DNA of 64,000 nt from Streptomyces lunaelactis (GCF_003054555.1 NZ_CP026304.1:1612001-1676000), one strand, 5' to 3'. Shown: positions 45,873 to 54,579, numbered from the stretch's first letter. Numbers and translations: made by a program. The notes: generated by a model not told the origin, from the sequence alone.

Positions 45873-46583
45873 ATGGCACACGATATCGACGCGCCCACGA
45901 AGGGCGCGGGCACCTGGGGGCAGGCCGTCGCCGCCGTGGCGCTGGTAGCGGCACTCGGTGCCGGTCTGTGGACGATCGAGAAGGCGTCGTCCTCGGACAG
46001 CGACCCGCGGCCTGCTACATGCTCGGGCGGGGAGCCCGAGAAGGCGCCGAAGGAGTCCGGGAAGGCGCCTCGGCGCGTGTCCGGGGCGCAACTGTGCGAG
46101 GCGCTGAACCGTCCCGACCTCGCTGAACTGCTCGGCACGCCGGGGGAGACCGCAAAGACCGCCGGCGGCAGTGGCGGCTCCGTCAAGTTTGGCAACGGCA
46201 AGGAGATCGCCACTCCCTCGGCCGAGGTCGAGTTCGGGACCTACACCGTGAATCTGACGGCCACCTACGACCGTCATCCGGTGGCCGGGTCCGCCTCACT
46301 TCTGGGGGCCAGCGCGCGGCAGCAGACGGTTCTGGGCCGCCCGGCGGTCTTCTACTCGGACCGCACCATCAGCATCAGCTTCCGCCTCGACGGGAGCGAC
46401 ACCGACAGCGGTCCCGGCGTCCCGGCCCGCGCCCTCACCGTGGCCCGGGACACGAAGGACAGCGGCGGCTCCTTCGAGGTGACCCTGTGGCGCACGGACG
46501 GCGTGGTGCCGGACGACGCGGTGGTGCTCCGCGTCGCCGAGAACGTGCTGCCGACGGTCCCGGGGTGGGCTGCCAACGGGTGA
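45873..46583 (+). CDS. DUF6215-like membrane-anchored protein
   Basis: 236 residues. A cytoplasmic head (MAHDIDAPTKGAGTWGQA) leads to one hydrophobic segment (VAAVALVAALGAGLW); the rest is outside. The conserved core is SGAQLCEALNRPDLAELLGT, VLGRPAVFYSDRTISISFRL, ALTVARDTKDSGGSFEVTLW, VLRVAENVLPTVPGW, which I place in the DUF6215 family of Streptomyces. No function known. GGCGGGGGAC precedes the ATG. Confidence 0.8.
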   Translation: MAHDIDAPTKGAGTWGQAVAAVALVAALGAGLWTIEKASSSDSDPRPATCSGGEPEKAPKESGKAPRRVSGAQLCEALNRPDLAELLGTPGETAKTAGGSGGSVKFGNGKEIATPSAEVEFGTYTVNLTATYDRHPVAGSASLLGASARQQTVLGRPAVFYSDRTISISFRLDGSDTDSGPGVPARALTVARDTKDSGGSFEVTLWRTDGVVPDDAVVLRVAENVLPTVPGWAANG

Positions 46584-46711
46584 CGGCCTCTGGCAGCGCC
46601 CCGGCATCCGCCGCTCCCGCCGGGGTCGGGCCACGTGCCGAGGAGTTCGGCACCGCGCTGGCGGTCGCTCTCCCGTGCTTCAGCGGTTTTACCGCCGTAC
46701 TGGGCCGGGGG

Positions 46712-47137
46712 TCAGGAGCGCGGACGGCGGGGCTGGTCGGCCCGCTCCGCGTTCATCTCCTTGATGCGAACCGTCTCCTTGCGGACCTCGGCCTGGGTGG
46801 CGCGCTCCTTCTGCAGCCACTCGGGAAGGTCGTTCTTAAGGGCGTCGATCTGCTCCGTGGTGAGCGCGTCCGTGACGCCTCCGCGCGCGAGGCCCGCGAT
46901 GGAGATGCCCAGCTTGGCCGCGACCACCGGCCGGGGGTGCGGGCCATTGCGTCGCAGCTCCTGCAGCCACTCGGGCGGGTCGGCCTGGAGCGCGTTCAGT
47001 TCGGTGCGCGAGACGACACCCTCCTGGAACTCGGCGGGGGTGGCCTCGAGGTACACACCCAGCTTCTTTGCCGCGGTGGCAGGCTTCATCGTCTGGGTGG
47101 TCTGGTGCGACGTCATGGGGTCAAGGGTATCGAGCAT
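46712..47137 (-). CDS. DUF5997-like protein
   Basis: 141 residues. The family core is MKPATAAKKLGVYLEATPAE, FQEGVVSRTELNALQADPPE, WLQELRRNGPHPRPVVAAKL, GISIAGLARGGVTDALTTEQ. Two short repeats ending PPEWLQEL and LPEWLQKE bind or dimerise by unknown means. GGAGGT lies seven bases before ATG 47137. It is divergent from the LysR-like gene, and the pair is a common neighbourhood in Streptomyces. Confidence 0.85.
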   Translation of the reverse strand: MLDTLDPMTSHQTTQTMKPATAAKKLGVYLEATPAEFQEGVVSRTELNALQADPPEWLQELRRNGPHPRPVVAAKLGISIAGLARGGVTDALTTEQIDALKNDLPEWLQKERATQAEVRKETVRIKEMNAERADQPRRPRS

Positions 47138-47174
47138 GTGCGCTACCTCCGACCACGACCGGTAACCTGGCGGA

Positions 47175-47936
47175 GTGACAGGCTCGGAAGTACCCCCTAC
47201 GTTCCGGCTCGCCTATGTCCCGGGTGTGACGCCGACCAAGTGGGTGCGGATCTGGAACGAGCGGCTGCCCGACATCCCACTGACCCTCGTCCCGGTGTCC
47301 GCCACCGAGGCATCCGACGTGCTGCGGGCCGGCGGCGCAGACGCGGGTTTCGTGCGGTTGCCGATCGACCGGACGGACCTCAGCGCGATCCCGCTCTACA
47401 CCGAGACGACGGTCGTCGTGGCCCCGAAGGACCACGTCGTGGCCGCGGTCGACGAAGTGTCCGCCGAGGATCTGGCCGACGACATCGTGCTGCACCCCCT
47501 CGACGACACCCTCGACTGGGAGCGTCGGCCGGGAAAGCCCGCGAACGAGCGCCCCGCCACGACGGCGGACGCCATCGAACTGGTGGCGGCTGGAGTGGGG
47601 CTGCTCGTCGTCCCGCAGTCACTCGCCCGCCTGCACCACCGCAAGGACCTCACGTATCGGCCGGTCTCGGGCGCCCCCGAGTCGCGCATCGCGCTGTCGT
47701 GGCCGGAGGACGAAACCACCGACCTGGTGGAAGAGTTCATCGGCATCGTCCGCGGGCGGACCGTGAACAGCTCACGGGGCCGCTCCCCCGCCCCGGCGCA
47801 GCCAAAGAACAAGCGCCCCGACAAAGACGGCGCACGGCGGAAGCCCGCTGCCGGCAAGTCGACCGGCAAGAGCCCACGGACCGGTTCCGGCGCCCCGAAA
47901 GTCGGCAAGCGCGGCAAACCTCGCCGCCGGCCGTAG
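47175..47936 (+). CDS. LysR-type substrate-binding domain protein without an HTH domain
   Basis: 253 residues. Residues 1-200 match the co-inducer domain of LysR regulators: FRLAYVPGVTPTKWVRIWNE, RLPDIPLTLVPVSATEASDV, GADAGFVRLPIDRTDLSAIP, LYTETTVVVAPKDH, AIELVAAGVGLLVVPQS. There is no N-terminal winged helix; the GTG at 47175 starts directly with this domain. The C-terminal 60 residues are very basic (QPKNKRPDKDGARRKPAAGK) and might bind nucleic acid instead. The leader has TAACCT near the start, consistent with a leaderless transcript. Confidence 0.82.
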   Translation: MTGSEVPPTFRLAYVPGVTPTKWVRIWNERLPDIPLTLVPVSATEASDVLRAGGADAGFVRLPIDRTDLSAIPLYTETTVVVAPKDHVVAAVDEVSAEDLADDIVLHPLDDTLDWERRPGKPANERPATTADAIELVAAGVGLLVVPQSLARLHHRKDLTYRPVSGAPESRIALSWPEDETTDLVEEFIGIVRGRTVNSSRGRSPAPAQPKNKRPDKDGARRKPAAGKSTGKSPRTGSGAPKVGKRGKPRRRP

Positions 47937-47988
47937 CCCCCGCGCCCGACCCCTCACGGGGCTCACGGCGCCGTGGGATGCTGGTCGC

Positions 47989-48408
47989 GTGACGCCACAA
48001 GACCTCGTCCATCTGCGCCGGGCACGCGACACCATGGACCGCGACTACGCGGAGCCGCTCGACGTCCCGGCACTGGCCCGCGCCGCCCTGATGTCGCCGG
48101 GCCACTTCTCCCGCAGCTTCCGTGCCGCCTTCGGGGAGACGCCGTACAGCTATCTCATGACCCGCCGGATCGAGCGGGCCAAGGCACTGCTGAGGCGCGG
48201 TGACCTGACGGTGACCGAGGTCTGCTTCGAGGTCGGCTGTACGTCGCTGGGGTCGTTCAGCTCGCGGTTCACCGAGCTGGTCGGCGAGAGCCCGAGCGCA
48301 TACCGGGCCCGGAGCCACGAGCAGGGTGCCGCCATCCCCGCCTGCTTCGCCAAGATCATGACGCGGCCTGTCCGGAACGGGGAAGCGAAGCTGCCGCTCG
48401 GTCCGTAA
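47989..48408 (+). CDS. AraC-type regulator (HTH domain only)
   Basis: 139 residues, nearly all the AraC HTH: RARDTMDRDYAEPLDVPALA, RAALMSPGHFSRSFRAAFGE, TPYSYLMTRRIERAKALLRR, TVTEVCFEVGCTSLGSFSSR. It has no N-terminal ligand domain. It is 1 bp upstream of a VOC-domain gene; AraC HTH plus VOC pairs recur in actinobacteria, and the VOC protein may sense or act on the inducer. GTG 47989 is the start. Confidence 0.88.
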   Translation: MTPQDLVHLRRARDTMDRDYAEPLDVPALARAALMSPGHFSRSFRAAFGETPYSYLMTRRIERAKALLRRGDLTVTEVCFEVGCTSLGSFSSRFTELVGESPSAYRARSHEQGAAIPACFAKIMTRPVRNGEAKLPLGP

Positions 48409-48409
48409 C

Positions 48410-48835
48410 GTGACGGACATGAAACTCAAGCTGTCCCACTGCTTCATCGCCGTCGACGACCACGACAAGGCGCTCGCCTTCTACCGCGACGTTCTCGGCC
48501 TCGATGTGCGCAATGACGTCGGGTTCGAGGGGATGCGCTGGGTGACCCTCTCGCCGCCGTCCCAGCCGGATGTGGAGATCGTCCTGGAGCCGCCCGGCGC
48601 GGACCCGAACGCCTCGCCCGCCGACAAGCAGGTGATGGCCGAGCTGCTGGCCAAGGGCATGCTGCGTGCGGTCATCTTCGCGACGGACGACTGCGACGCC
48701 ACGTTCGAGCGCGTCCGCGCCTCGGGCGCGGACGTGGTCCAGGAGCCGATCGACCAGCCGTACGGCGTTCGCGACTGCGCCTTCCGCGATCCTGCGGGCA
48801 ACTTGCTGCGTTTCAACCAGCCTCGGGGTCAGTAG
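48410..48835 (+). CDS. VOC-family (glyoxalase/bleomycin-resistance fold) protein
   Basis: 141 residues. The paired beta-alpha-beta-beta-beta repeats are LKLSHCFIAVDDHDKALAFY, RDVLGLDVRNDVGFEGMRWV, and ATDDCDATFERVRASGADVV, CAFRDPAGNLLRFNQP. Metal-ligand residues of true glyoxalase I (H..E..H..E) are partly present (SHCF, FRDPAGN), but the activity is not assignable. GTG 48410 is taken as start; ATG 48419 is also possible. It is coupled to the AraC gene. Confidence 0.86.
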   Translation: MTDMKLKLSHCFIAVDDHDKALAFYRDVLGLDVRNDVGFEGMRWVTLSPPSQPDVEIVLEPPGADPNASPADKQVMAELLAKGMLRAVIFATDDCDATFERVRASGADVVQEPIDQPYGVRDCAFRDPAGNLLRFNQPRGQ

Positions 48836-48899
48836 GGACACAGGACTGCTGGGCGGCGCCCTCGTACTACCGCCGCCCGGTGACGCGTCCGCAGAGCCC

Positions 48900-49472
48900 T
48901 CAGGCGGCCGTCTGGAGGCGCAGGCTCCAACGGCCCGGCAGGCCGGTCAGGGTGACGGTCGAGAGCGGGCGGACGTCCACGTTCCAGTACGAGGAGGGCG
49001 GCGCCTTCAGCGCGTACACAAGGGCCGCCCGTACGACGGCGGGCTCGGCGACGGCGACGATGGAGCCGTAGTCGGCGGGCCGGGTGTCCAGCCAACTCCC
49101 TATGCGCGAGATGAACGCGAGCAGCGGCTCGCCGCCGTGCGGCGCGGTGCGCGGATCGGCGAGCCAGGCGTTGACAGCGGCCGGTTCATAAAGGGTGACC
49201 TCCGCGAGCGTGGAGCCGCGCCAGCGGCCCATGTCGCAGTCGCTCAGCGCCGGCTGGACGAGCGGCGCGAAGCCGAGGGCCTCGCCGGTCCCGCGGCTGC
49301 GGGCGGTCGGCGAGCAGTACCGCATCTCGGCGGCGCCCAGCGGTACGAGGGCGTGCGCGGCGAGCTGCACCTCGTGCCAGCCGGCCTGGTCGAGCGGCCG
49401 GTCGTCGTCGAAGCGCTCGGCGAGCAGGGAGGAGCTGCGGGCGGCAGCGACCAGCGTGATCCGGACACTCAT
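48900..49472 (-). CDS. Histidine-phosphatase-fold protein lacking the RHG motif
   Basis: 190 residues. The fold is recognisable (YCSPTARSRGTGEALGFAPL, GRWRGSTLAEVTLYEPAAVN, WLADPRTAPHGGEPLLAFIS, RIGSWLDTR), but the nucleophile segment, normally L.RHGE, reads TLVAAARSSSLLAERF, with no His or RHG, and the second His is replaced by AVAEPAVVR. So the usual phosphohistidine chemistry cannot work. Relatives that I recall sit beside CbtAB cobalt transport genes in Streptomyces; here no such neighbours are present. Possibly a regulatory or binding pseudoenzyme. Confidence 0.75.
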   Translation of the reverse strand: MSVRITLVAAARSSSLLAERFDDDRPLDQAGWHEVQLAAHALVPLGAAEMRYCSPTARSRGTGEALGFAPLVQPALSDCDMGRWRGSTLAEVTLYEPAAVNAWLADPRTAPHGGEPLLAFISRIGSWLDTRPADYGSIVAVAEPAVVRAALVYALKAPPSSYWNVDVRPLSTVTLTGLPGRWSLRLQTAA

Positions 49473-49559
49473 GGCGCGATCGTGGATGTGAAAACCGCGC
49501 AGGTCAAGAGGTCACTGAAGGGCCGGTTCCGGTCGGCCGCCGGGCTGCCGCGGCCGCCC

Positions 49560-50996
49560 TCAGCCCAGCACCTCGTCGCAAGCGGTCCGCAGTCTCCGTA
49601 CGCCCTCGGCGATCTCGGCAGGTCCTGCCACGCCCGCGAAACTCAACCGCAGGTACGCGGCCGGGGGTTCGGCGCAGAAGTAGGGGCGGCCGGGTGCGAC
49701 GGCGACGCCCGCGCGCAGGGCGGCGGAGAACAACGCGGCCTCGTCGGTGCCGTCGGGCAGCCGCAGCCACAAGTGGTAGCCGCCGGACGGGATGTACGGG
49801 AGGGCCAGTTCGGGAAGGTCCAGGAGCAGGGCGGCGGTCGCCGTGTCCCTGCGTGCCTTCAACTCGGCCGCGACAGTGCGCAGATGACGGTTCCACGCCG
49901 GTGAGCCGACCAGCTCGAGGGCCGCTTCCTGGAGCGGTCGCGGTACGAAGAAGTTGTCGACGACCTGGATGGCGCGCAGCCGTTCCAGGACCGGTCCGCG
50001 GGCGGCCAGCATGCCCACCCGCAGACTGGGCGAGGTCGCCTTGGTGAGCGAGCTCACATGGACGACGACACCCTCGTGGTCGTCCGCGGCGAGCGGCCCG
50101 GGCAGCGGGCCCGCGTCCTCGTGGGCCAGGCGGCGCGCGAAGTCGTCCTCGACGACGAAGGCCCCGGCCGCCCGTGCGATGCGCAGCACCTCTGGGCGGC
50201 GCTCTGCCGAGAGCACCGCGCCGGTCGGGTTCTGGAAGAGCGGCTGGCAGACGAGGACCCGGGCGCCGGTGGCCTGGAAGGCCGCGGCGAGCAGTTCCGT
50301 CCGTACCCCCTCGGCGTCCACCGGGACCGGCACCGGCCGCAGCCCGGCGGCGCGGGCGATCGCCAGCATGCCGGGGTAGGTGGGTGACTCGACGAGGACG
50401 GGGGCGCCGGGCGGTGCGAGCGCGCGCAGGGCCGTGGTCAGCGCGGACTGGCCGCCCGCCGTGATCAGTACGTCGGCGGCGCCGGTGGTGTCGCCGAGGC
50501 CGCGGGCGAACCACTCGCGCAGTTCGGGTAGTCCGTCGGTGGGCGGCCGGCCCCAGGCGCCGGGCCGCCGTCCGGCCCGTGCCAGGGCCGCGGCCATCGC
50601 CCGCTCCGGCTGGAGGGAGGAGTGCAGATAGCCGCTGTTGAACTCCACGACGCCCGGCGGCGGCGCGGCGAGCGTGGCCAGCACCCCCGAGGCGTCGACG
50701 GCGCGTGGCACCGGTTCGGTGGCCGCGTCGGCGCTGAGGGCGACCTCCTGCCAGGAGGTGTCCCCGGGCGGCGTGGCGTCGGTACGGGGCTGCGCCCGGA
50801 AGGCGCCGGCGCCGGGCCGGGTGACGACCAGTCCCTCGGCGGCGAGCTGGGCCAGGGCGCGCGAGACCGTCACCGGCGAGACCCGGTACCGCTCGACGAG
50901 CGCCCGACTGGACGGCAGCTTTCCACCAGGAGAGTAGCGGTTGAGCTCTCGCTTCAACGTACTCGCCAATTCCGCCACACTGCTACGCTCTTGCAT
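49560..50996 (-). CDS. MocR-type regulator (GntR HTH + PLP aminotransferase fold)
   Basis: 478 residues. N-terminal GntR helix-turn-helix: LPSSRALVERYRVSPVTVSR. The remainder is an aspartate-aminotransferase-like domain with VLITAGGQSALTTALRALA, VLVESPTYPGMLAIARAAG, CQPLFQNPTGAVLSAERR and the PLP-lysine region HVSSLTKATSPSLRVGMLA. PdxR/GabR-type relatives use PLP or amine adducts as effectors. It is divergent from a DMT transporter gene and its ATG overlaps that gene's ATG by 2 bp, so the two promoters must face each other inside coding sequence. Control of the transporter is the natural inference. Confidence 0.9.
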   Translation of the reverse strand: MQERSSVAELASTLKRELNRYSPGGKLPSSRALVERYRVSPVTVSRALAQLAAEGLVVTRPGAGAFRAQPRTDATPPGDTSWQEVALSADAATEPVPRAVDASGVLATLAAPPPGVVEFNSGYLHSSLQPERAMAAALARAGRRPGAWGRPPTDGLPELREWFARGLGDTTGAADVLITAGGQSALTTALRALAPPGAPVLVESPTYPGMLAIARAAGLRPVPVPVDAEGVRTELLAAAFQATGARVLVCQPLFQNPTGAVLSAERRPEVLRIARAAGAFVVEDDFARRLAHEDAGPLPGPLAADDHEGVVVHVSSLTKATSPSLRVGMLAARGPVLERLRAIQVVDNFFVPRPLQEAALELVGSPAWNRHLRTVAAELKARRDTATAALLLDLPELALPYIPSGGYHLWLRLPDGTDEAALFSAALRAGVAVAPGRPYFCAEPPAAYLRLSFAGVAGPAEIAEGVRRLRTACDEVLG

Positions 50997-51891
50997 GACA
51001 GCACAGGATAGCGCTACTCCCACCACCTCGATAGCGGTCAGCAGCGGCACCCTCCTCGCATCGCTGGGCGTCGTCGCGTTCTCGCTCACCTTCCCGTCCA
51101 CTGTCTGGGGCCTGGAGAGCTTCGGCCCCTGGTCCCTGGCTGCCGTACGGAGCGTGCTCGCCGCCATCGTCGCGGGCGGCTTTCTGCTGGCGATGCGCGT
51201 ACCGCTGCCCGACCGCCGGCACTGGGCCGGTCTGGCAGTGGTGGCCGGCGGTGTGGTCGTGGGCTTCCCGCTGCTGACGACGCTCGCCCTGCAGACCTCG
51301 ACCACCTCGCACGCCGCCGTCGTGGTGGGACTGCTGCCGCTCACCACTGCCGCCTTCGCGGCCGTGCGCACCGGCCGGCGCCCCTCTCGCGCCTTCTGGC
51401 TGGCGGCGCTCGCCGGAGCGGCCGTGGTGATCGCCTTCACCGTGCAGCAGAGCGGCGGCGAACTCCGGAGCGGCGATGTCTGTCTGTTCGGCGCCCTGCT
51501 GGTCTGCGCGGCCGGCTACACCGAGGGCGGCCGTCTCGCCCGGCAGATGCCGGGCTGGCAGGTGGTCGGCTGGGCGCTGATCTTCTGCCTGCCGTTCGCG
51601 CTCGCCGGCTCGGCCGTCGCCCTGGCCTTCGAGCCGGTGCGACTGACGGCACACGGCACGATCGGGCTGCTCTGGGTCGCCGTCGGCTCGACGTTCTTCG
51701 GGCTGTACGTCTGGTACCGCGGCATGGCCTCGATCGGTATCGCCAAGGCCAGCCAGCTCCAGCTGGCGCAGCCGCTCCTGACCCTGGTCTGGTCGGTGTC
51801 CCTGCTGGGCGAAACCCTCTCGCCCGCCGCCCCGGTGGCGGCCGTGGCCGTTCTGGTCTGCATCGCGGTCACCCAGCGCGCCCGAACCTGA
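50995..51891 (+). CDS. EamA/DMT-family transporter
   Basis: About 298 residues with ten hydrophobic segments in two EamA repeats (TLLASLGVVAFSLTFPSTVW, VVVGLLPLTTAAFAAVRTG, VAVGSTFFGLYVWYRGMASI, SQLQLAQPLLTLVWSVSLLG). DMT exporters carry amino acids, amines, nucleosides or drugs. The ATG at 50995 shares two bases with the divergent MocR start and has TACGCT in -10 position; the transcript would be leaderless. A regulated exporter or importer of a PLP-related or amine compound is plausible. Confidence 0.88.
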   Translation: MTAQDSATPTTSIAVSSGTLLASLGVVAFSLTFPSTVWGLESFGPWSLAAVRSVLAAIVAGGFLLAMRVPLPDRRHWAGLAVVAGGVVVGFPLLTTLALQTSTTSHAAVVVGLLPLTTAAFAAVRTGRRPSRAFWLAALAGAAVVIAFTVQQSGGELRSGDVCLFGALLVCAAGYTEGGRLARQMPGWQVVGWALIFCLPFALAGSAVALAFEPVRLTAHGTIGLLWVAVGSTFFGLYVWYRGMASIGIAKASQLQLAQPLLTLVWSVSLLGETLSPAAPVAAVAVLVCIAVTQRART

Positions 51892-51961
51892 GGGGTGCAA
51901 GTCCCACCCCCGGCCGTAGACTCGGAACACGGACCATCCCCTTTCGAGGAGGTCAACACCG

Positions 51962-52153
51962 ATGCAAGCGAACGTGGGCGACACGCTGCTGGTGCACGGC
52001 AGGACCGTGGGGCAGCACGACAAGGTCGCCGAAGTCGTCGAGGTGCTGGGACCCCAGGGCACTCCCCCGTATCGCGTCCGCTTCCAGGACGGGCACGAGG
52101 CACTGATGTCACCGGGTCCCGACACCGTCGTACAACACCCCGAGCAGGGCTGA
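51962..52153 (+). CDS. DUF1918-family small protein
   Basis: 63 residues. The family sequence is clear: ANVGDTLLVHGRTVGQHDKV, AEVVEVLGPQGTPPYRVRF, GHEALMSPGPDTVVQH. The SH3-like barrel domain has no known function. GAGGAGGT lies close upstream of the ATG. Confidence 0.9.
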   Translation: MQANVGDTLLVHGRTVGQHDKVAEVVEVLGPQGTPPYRVRFQDGHEALMSPGPDTVVQHPEQG

Positions 52154-52154
52154 C

Positions 52155-53405
52155 TCAGCTCGGCGGCGCCACCCTGGTCGGATAGTGATCGGCCACGACC
52201 CTGGCCATCGCCCCGATCGGGTCCGTCATGACTTCCTTCGCCGAGAAGAAGCAGTGGCCGCGCACGTGCGGGTACGCGCGCGCCAGCGTGAGATGGCGGG
52301 AGAGCTCGGCCGGGTCCTGCCAGGGCGCGGGCTGGCCGGGGGCGCCCGCCTTGTACAGGGCCTCACCGGCGTAGAGATGGACGCCCGTGCCCCGTACGAC
52401 GTCGTTCCACCAGGGCAGCAGTTTGGCGTAGTCGGCGACGGCGAAGCCGATGTTCCAGTAGATCTGGGGGACGATGTAGTCGATCCAGCCCTGCTTGACC
52501 CACTTACGGGTGTCGGCGTGCAGATCGTCGTAGGTCTGCACGCCGGCCCGCGTGTCGGAGCCGAGCGGGTCGGTGGTGGCGTTGCGCCACACCCCGAAGG
52601 GGCTGATGCCGAAGCGGACCCGCGTCCTGGCCTTCTTGATCCGGTCGGCCATGCCGCTCACCAGCCGGTCGGTGTTGTCGCGCCGCCAGGCGGCCTTGTC
52701 CGGGAAGCCGGCGCCGTAGCGGGCGTAGGTGGCGTCGTCGTCGAAGACCTGGCCCGCGACCGGATACGGGTAGAAGTAGTCGTCGAAGTGGACGGCATCG
52801 ATGTCATAGCGGAGGACGGCGTCCATCATGGCGTCCTGGACGAAGCGCCGGACGTCGGGGAGACCGGGGTTGTAGTACAGCTTTCCGCCGTACGGGAGGA
52901 TCCAGTCCGGGTGGACGCGGGCCGGGTGGTTCGCGACCAGCCGGGACGGGTCGGTGTGGTTGGCGACCCGGTAGGGGTTGAACCAGGCGTGCAGCTCCAG
53001 ACCGCGCAGGTGGGCCTCGCGCACGGCGGTGCCCAGCGGATCCCAGCCCGGGTCCTTGCCCTGGACGCCGGTGAGGTACGCCGACCAGGGTTCGTACGGT
53101 GACGGCCACAGCGCGTCAGCGGTCGGCCGGACCTGGAAGACGACGGCGTTCAGCCGGCGGGCGACGGCGGTGTCGAGGAGGGCGAGCAGTTCGTCGCGCT
53201 GCTCGGCGGCGGTGAGTCCGGGCCTGGACGGCCAGTCGCGGTTGGCGACGCTCGCGAGCCACATCCCGCGGAACTCCGGGCCCGGCCCGTGCCGTCGGCG
53301 CCGTCGCGCCGAGGCCGGTACGGCGGCCGCGTCCCCGGCTGTCGCCAGCGCGGCCAGCGCACCGGCCGCCGTCACCACAAAGCCTCTTCTCCCGATGAGT
53401 CCCAT
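52155..53405 (-). CDS. Secreted GHL10-type (DUF187) glycoside-hydrolase-like protein
   Basis: 416 residues. A twin-arginine-like signal (GRRGFVVTAAGALAALATAG) starts the protein. The TIM-barrel segments are FRGMWLASVANRDWPSRPGL, LNAVVFQVRPTADALWPSPY, EPWSAYLTGVQGKDPGWDPL, YDIDAVHFDDYFYPYPV (conserved HFDDYFYP), IDYIVPQIYWNIG. This matches the GHL10/DUF187 family, homologous to the YngK/peptidoglycan-targeting glycosidases. Wall or polysaccharide hydrolysis is expected but not proven; the acidic residues DDYF and QIYW are present. Confidence 0.88.
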   Translation of the reverse strand: MGLIGRRGFVVTAAGALAALATAGDAAAVPASARRRRRHGPGPEFRGMWLASVANRDWPSRPGLTAAEQRDELLALLDTAVARRLNAVVFQVRPTADALWPSPYEPWSAYLTGVQGKDPGWDPLGTAVREAHLRGLELHAWFNPYRVANHTDPSRLVANHPARVHPDWILPYGGKLYYNPGLPDVRRFVQDAMMDAVLRYDIDAVHFDDYFYPYPVAGQVFDDDATYARYGAGFPDKAAWRRDNTDRLVSGMADRIKKARTRVRFGISPFGVWRNATTDPLGSDTRAGVQTYDDLHADTRKWVKQGWIDYIVPQIYWNIGFAVADYAKLLPWWNDVVRGTGVHLYAGEALYKAGAPGQPAPWQDPAELSRHLTLARAYPHVRGHCFFSAKEVMTDPIGAMARVVADHYPTRVAPPS

Positions 53406-53562
53406 ATGTCACCTCGTCCGTCCTTGGCGCCCACGTCCGTATCCGCACAGCATGCCCGGCCCTGGCAGTCGGGCACGCATACATCCGGAGTAACGTCGGG
53501 GGGTCGGGGCGGGCACCGGAATCACACGGGCGGCCTGCCGCACGAACAGCGAAAGGCACGAG

Positions 53563-54435
53563 GTGACGGACTCAATGGCCGACATTGCACGCGTCGGAGT
53601 GGTGGGCTGCGGCCAGATGGGCGCAGGCATCGCGGAGGTGTGCGCCCGCAGCGGCCTCGAGGTGAAGGTCGCCGAGACCACGGGCGAGGCCCTGGAGATC
53701 GGTCGCACCCGGCTCTACAACTCCCTCTCGAAGGCCGCCGAACGCGGCAAGATCACCGAGGAGGAGCGCGACGCGACCCTGGAGCGGCTCAGCTTCACCA
53801 CCGACCTCGGGGAGTTCGCCGACCGCGATCTCGTCATCGAGGCCGTCGTGGAGAACGAGCAGGTCAAGACCGAGATCTTCCAGGTGCTGGACCAGGTGGT
53901 CACCCGCCAGGACGCGATCCTCGCCTCCAATACCTCGTCCATCCCGCTGGTGAAGCTCGCTGTCGCGACCTCCCGCCCGGACCAGGTCATCGGCATCCAC
54001 TTCTTCAACCCGGCCCCGGTGCAGAAGCTCGTCGAGCTGATCCCGGCGCTGACCACCTCCGAGGAGACGATCAAGCGCGCCGAGGCCGTGGTGCAGCAGG
54101 TGCTCGACAAGCACCCGATCCGCGCCCAGGACCGCTCGGGCTTCGTGGTGAACGCCCTGCTCATCCCGTATCTGCTCTCCGCGATCCGGATGTTCGAGTC
54201 GGGCATCGCGAGCCGCGAGGACATCGACAACGGCATGGAGCTCGGCTGCGCCCACCCGATGGGCCCGCTGAAGCTCGCCGACCTCATCGGTCTGGACACC
54301 GTCGCCTCGGTCGCGGACTCGATGTACGCGGAGTTCAAGGAGCCGCTGTACGCCGCTCCCCCGCTGCTGCAGCGGATGGTGGACGCGGGCCGGCTCGGCC
54401 GCAAGTCGGGCTCCGGGTTCTACCCGTACTCCTGA
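53563..54435 (+). CDS. 3-hydroxybutyryl-CoA dehydrogenase
   Basis: 290 residues. The NAD-binding motif is RVGVVGCGQMGAGIAEVCAR; the family signature is HFFNPAPVQKLVELIPALTT, with RSGFVVNALLIPYLLSAIRM and GCAHPMGPLKLADLIGLDTV at the C-terminus (catalytic His is in the HFFNP segment). It oxidises 3-hydroxybutyryl-CoA, or reduces acetoacetyl-CoA, in short-chain acyl-CoA metabolism or supply of precursors such as ethylmalonyl-CoA. GTG 53563 follows AAAGG. No neighbouring thiolase or crotonase gene. Confidence 0.92.
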   Translation: MTDSMADIARVGVVGCGQMGAGIAEVCARSGLEVKVAETTGEALEIGRTRLYNSLSKAAERGKITEEERDATLERLSFTTDLGEFADRDLVIEAVVENEQVKTEIFQVLDQVVTRQDAILASNTSSIPLVKLAVATSRPDQVIGIHFFNPAPVQKLVELIPALTTSEETIKRAEAVVQQVLDKHPIRAQDRSGFVVNALLIPYLLSAIRMFESGIASREDIDNGMELGCAHPMGPLKLADLIGLDTVASVADSMYAEFKEPLYAAPPLLQRMVDAGRLGRKSGSGFYPYS

Positions 54436-54579
54436 TTCCCCCGGGGCATTCACACGGAGTGTGCGGGGCGTGCCCGCATATGCCGTGCGCACACGCTCCC
54501 GCCCTCCTACCAGGGAGAGTTGACTCGGTTCCGCTCAGTCAAGGGTCCGCTGTACAACTACCTCAAGAGGAGCCAATCC

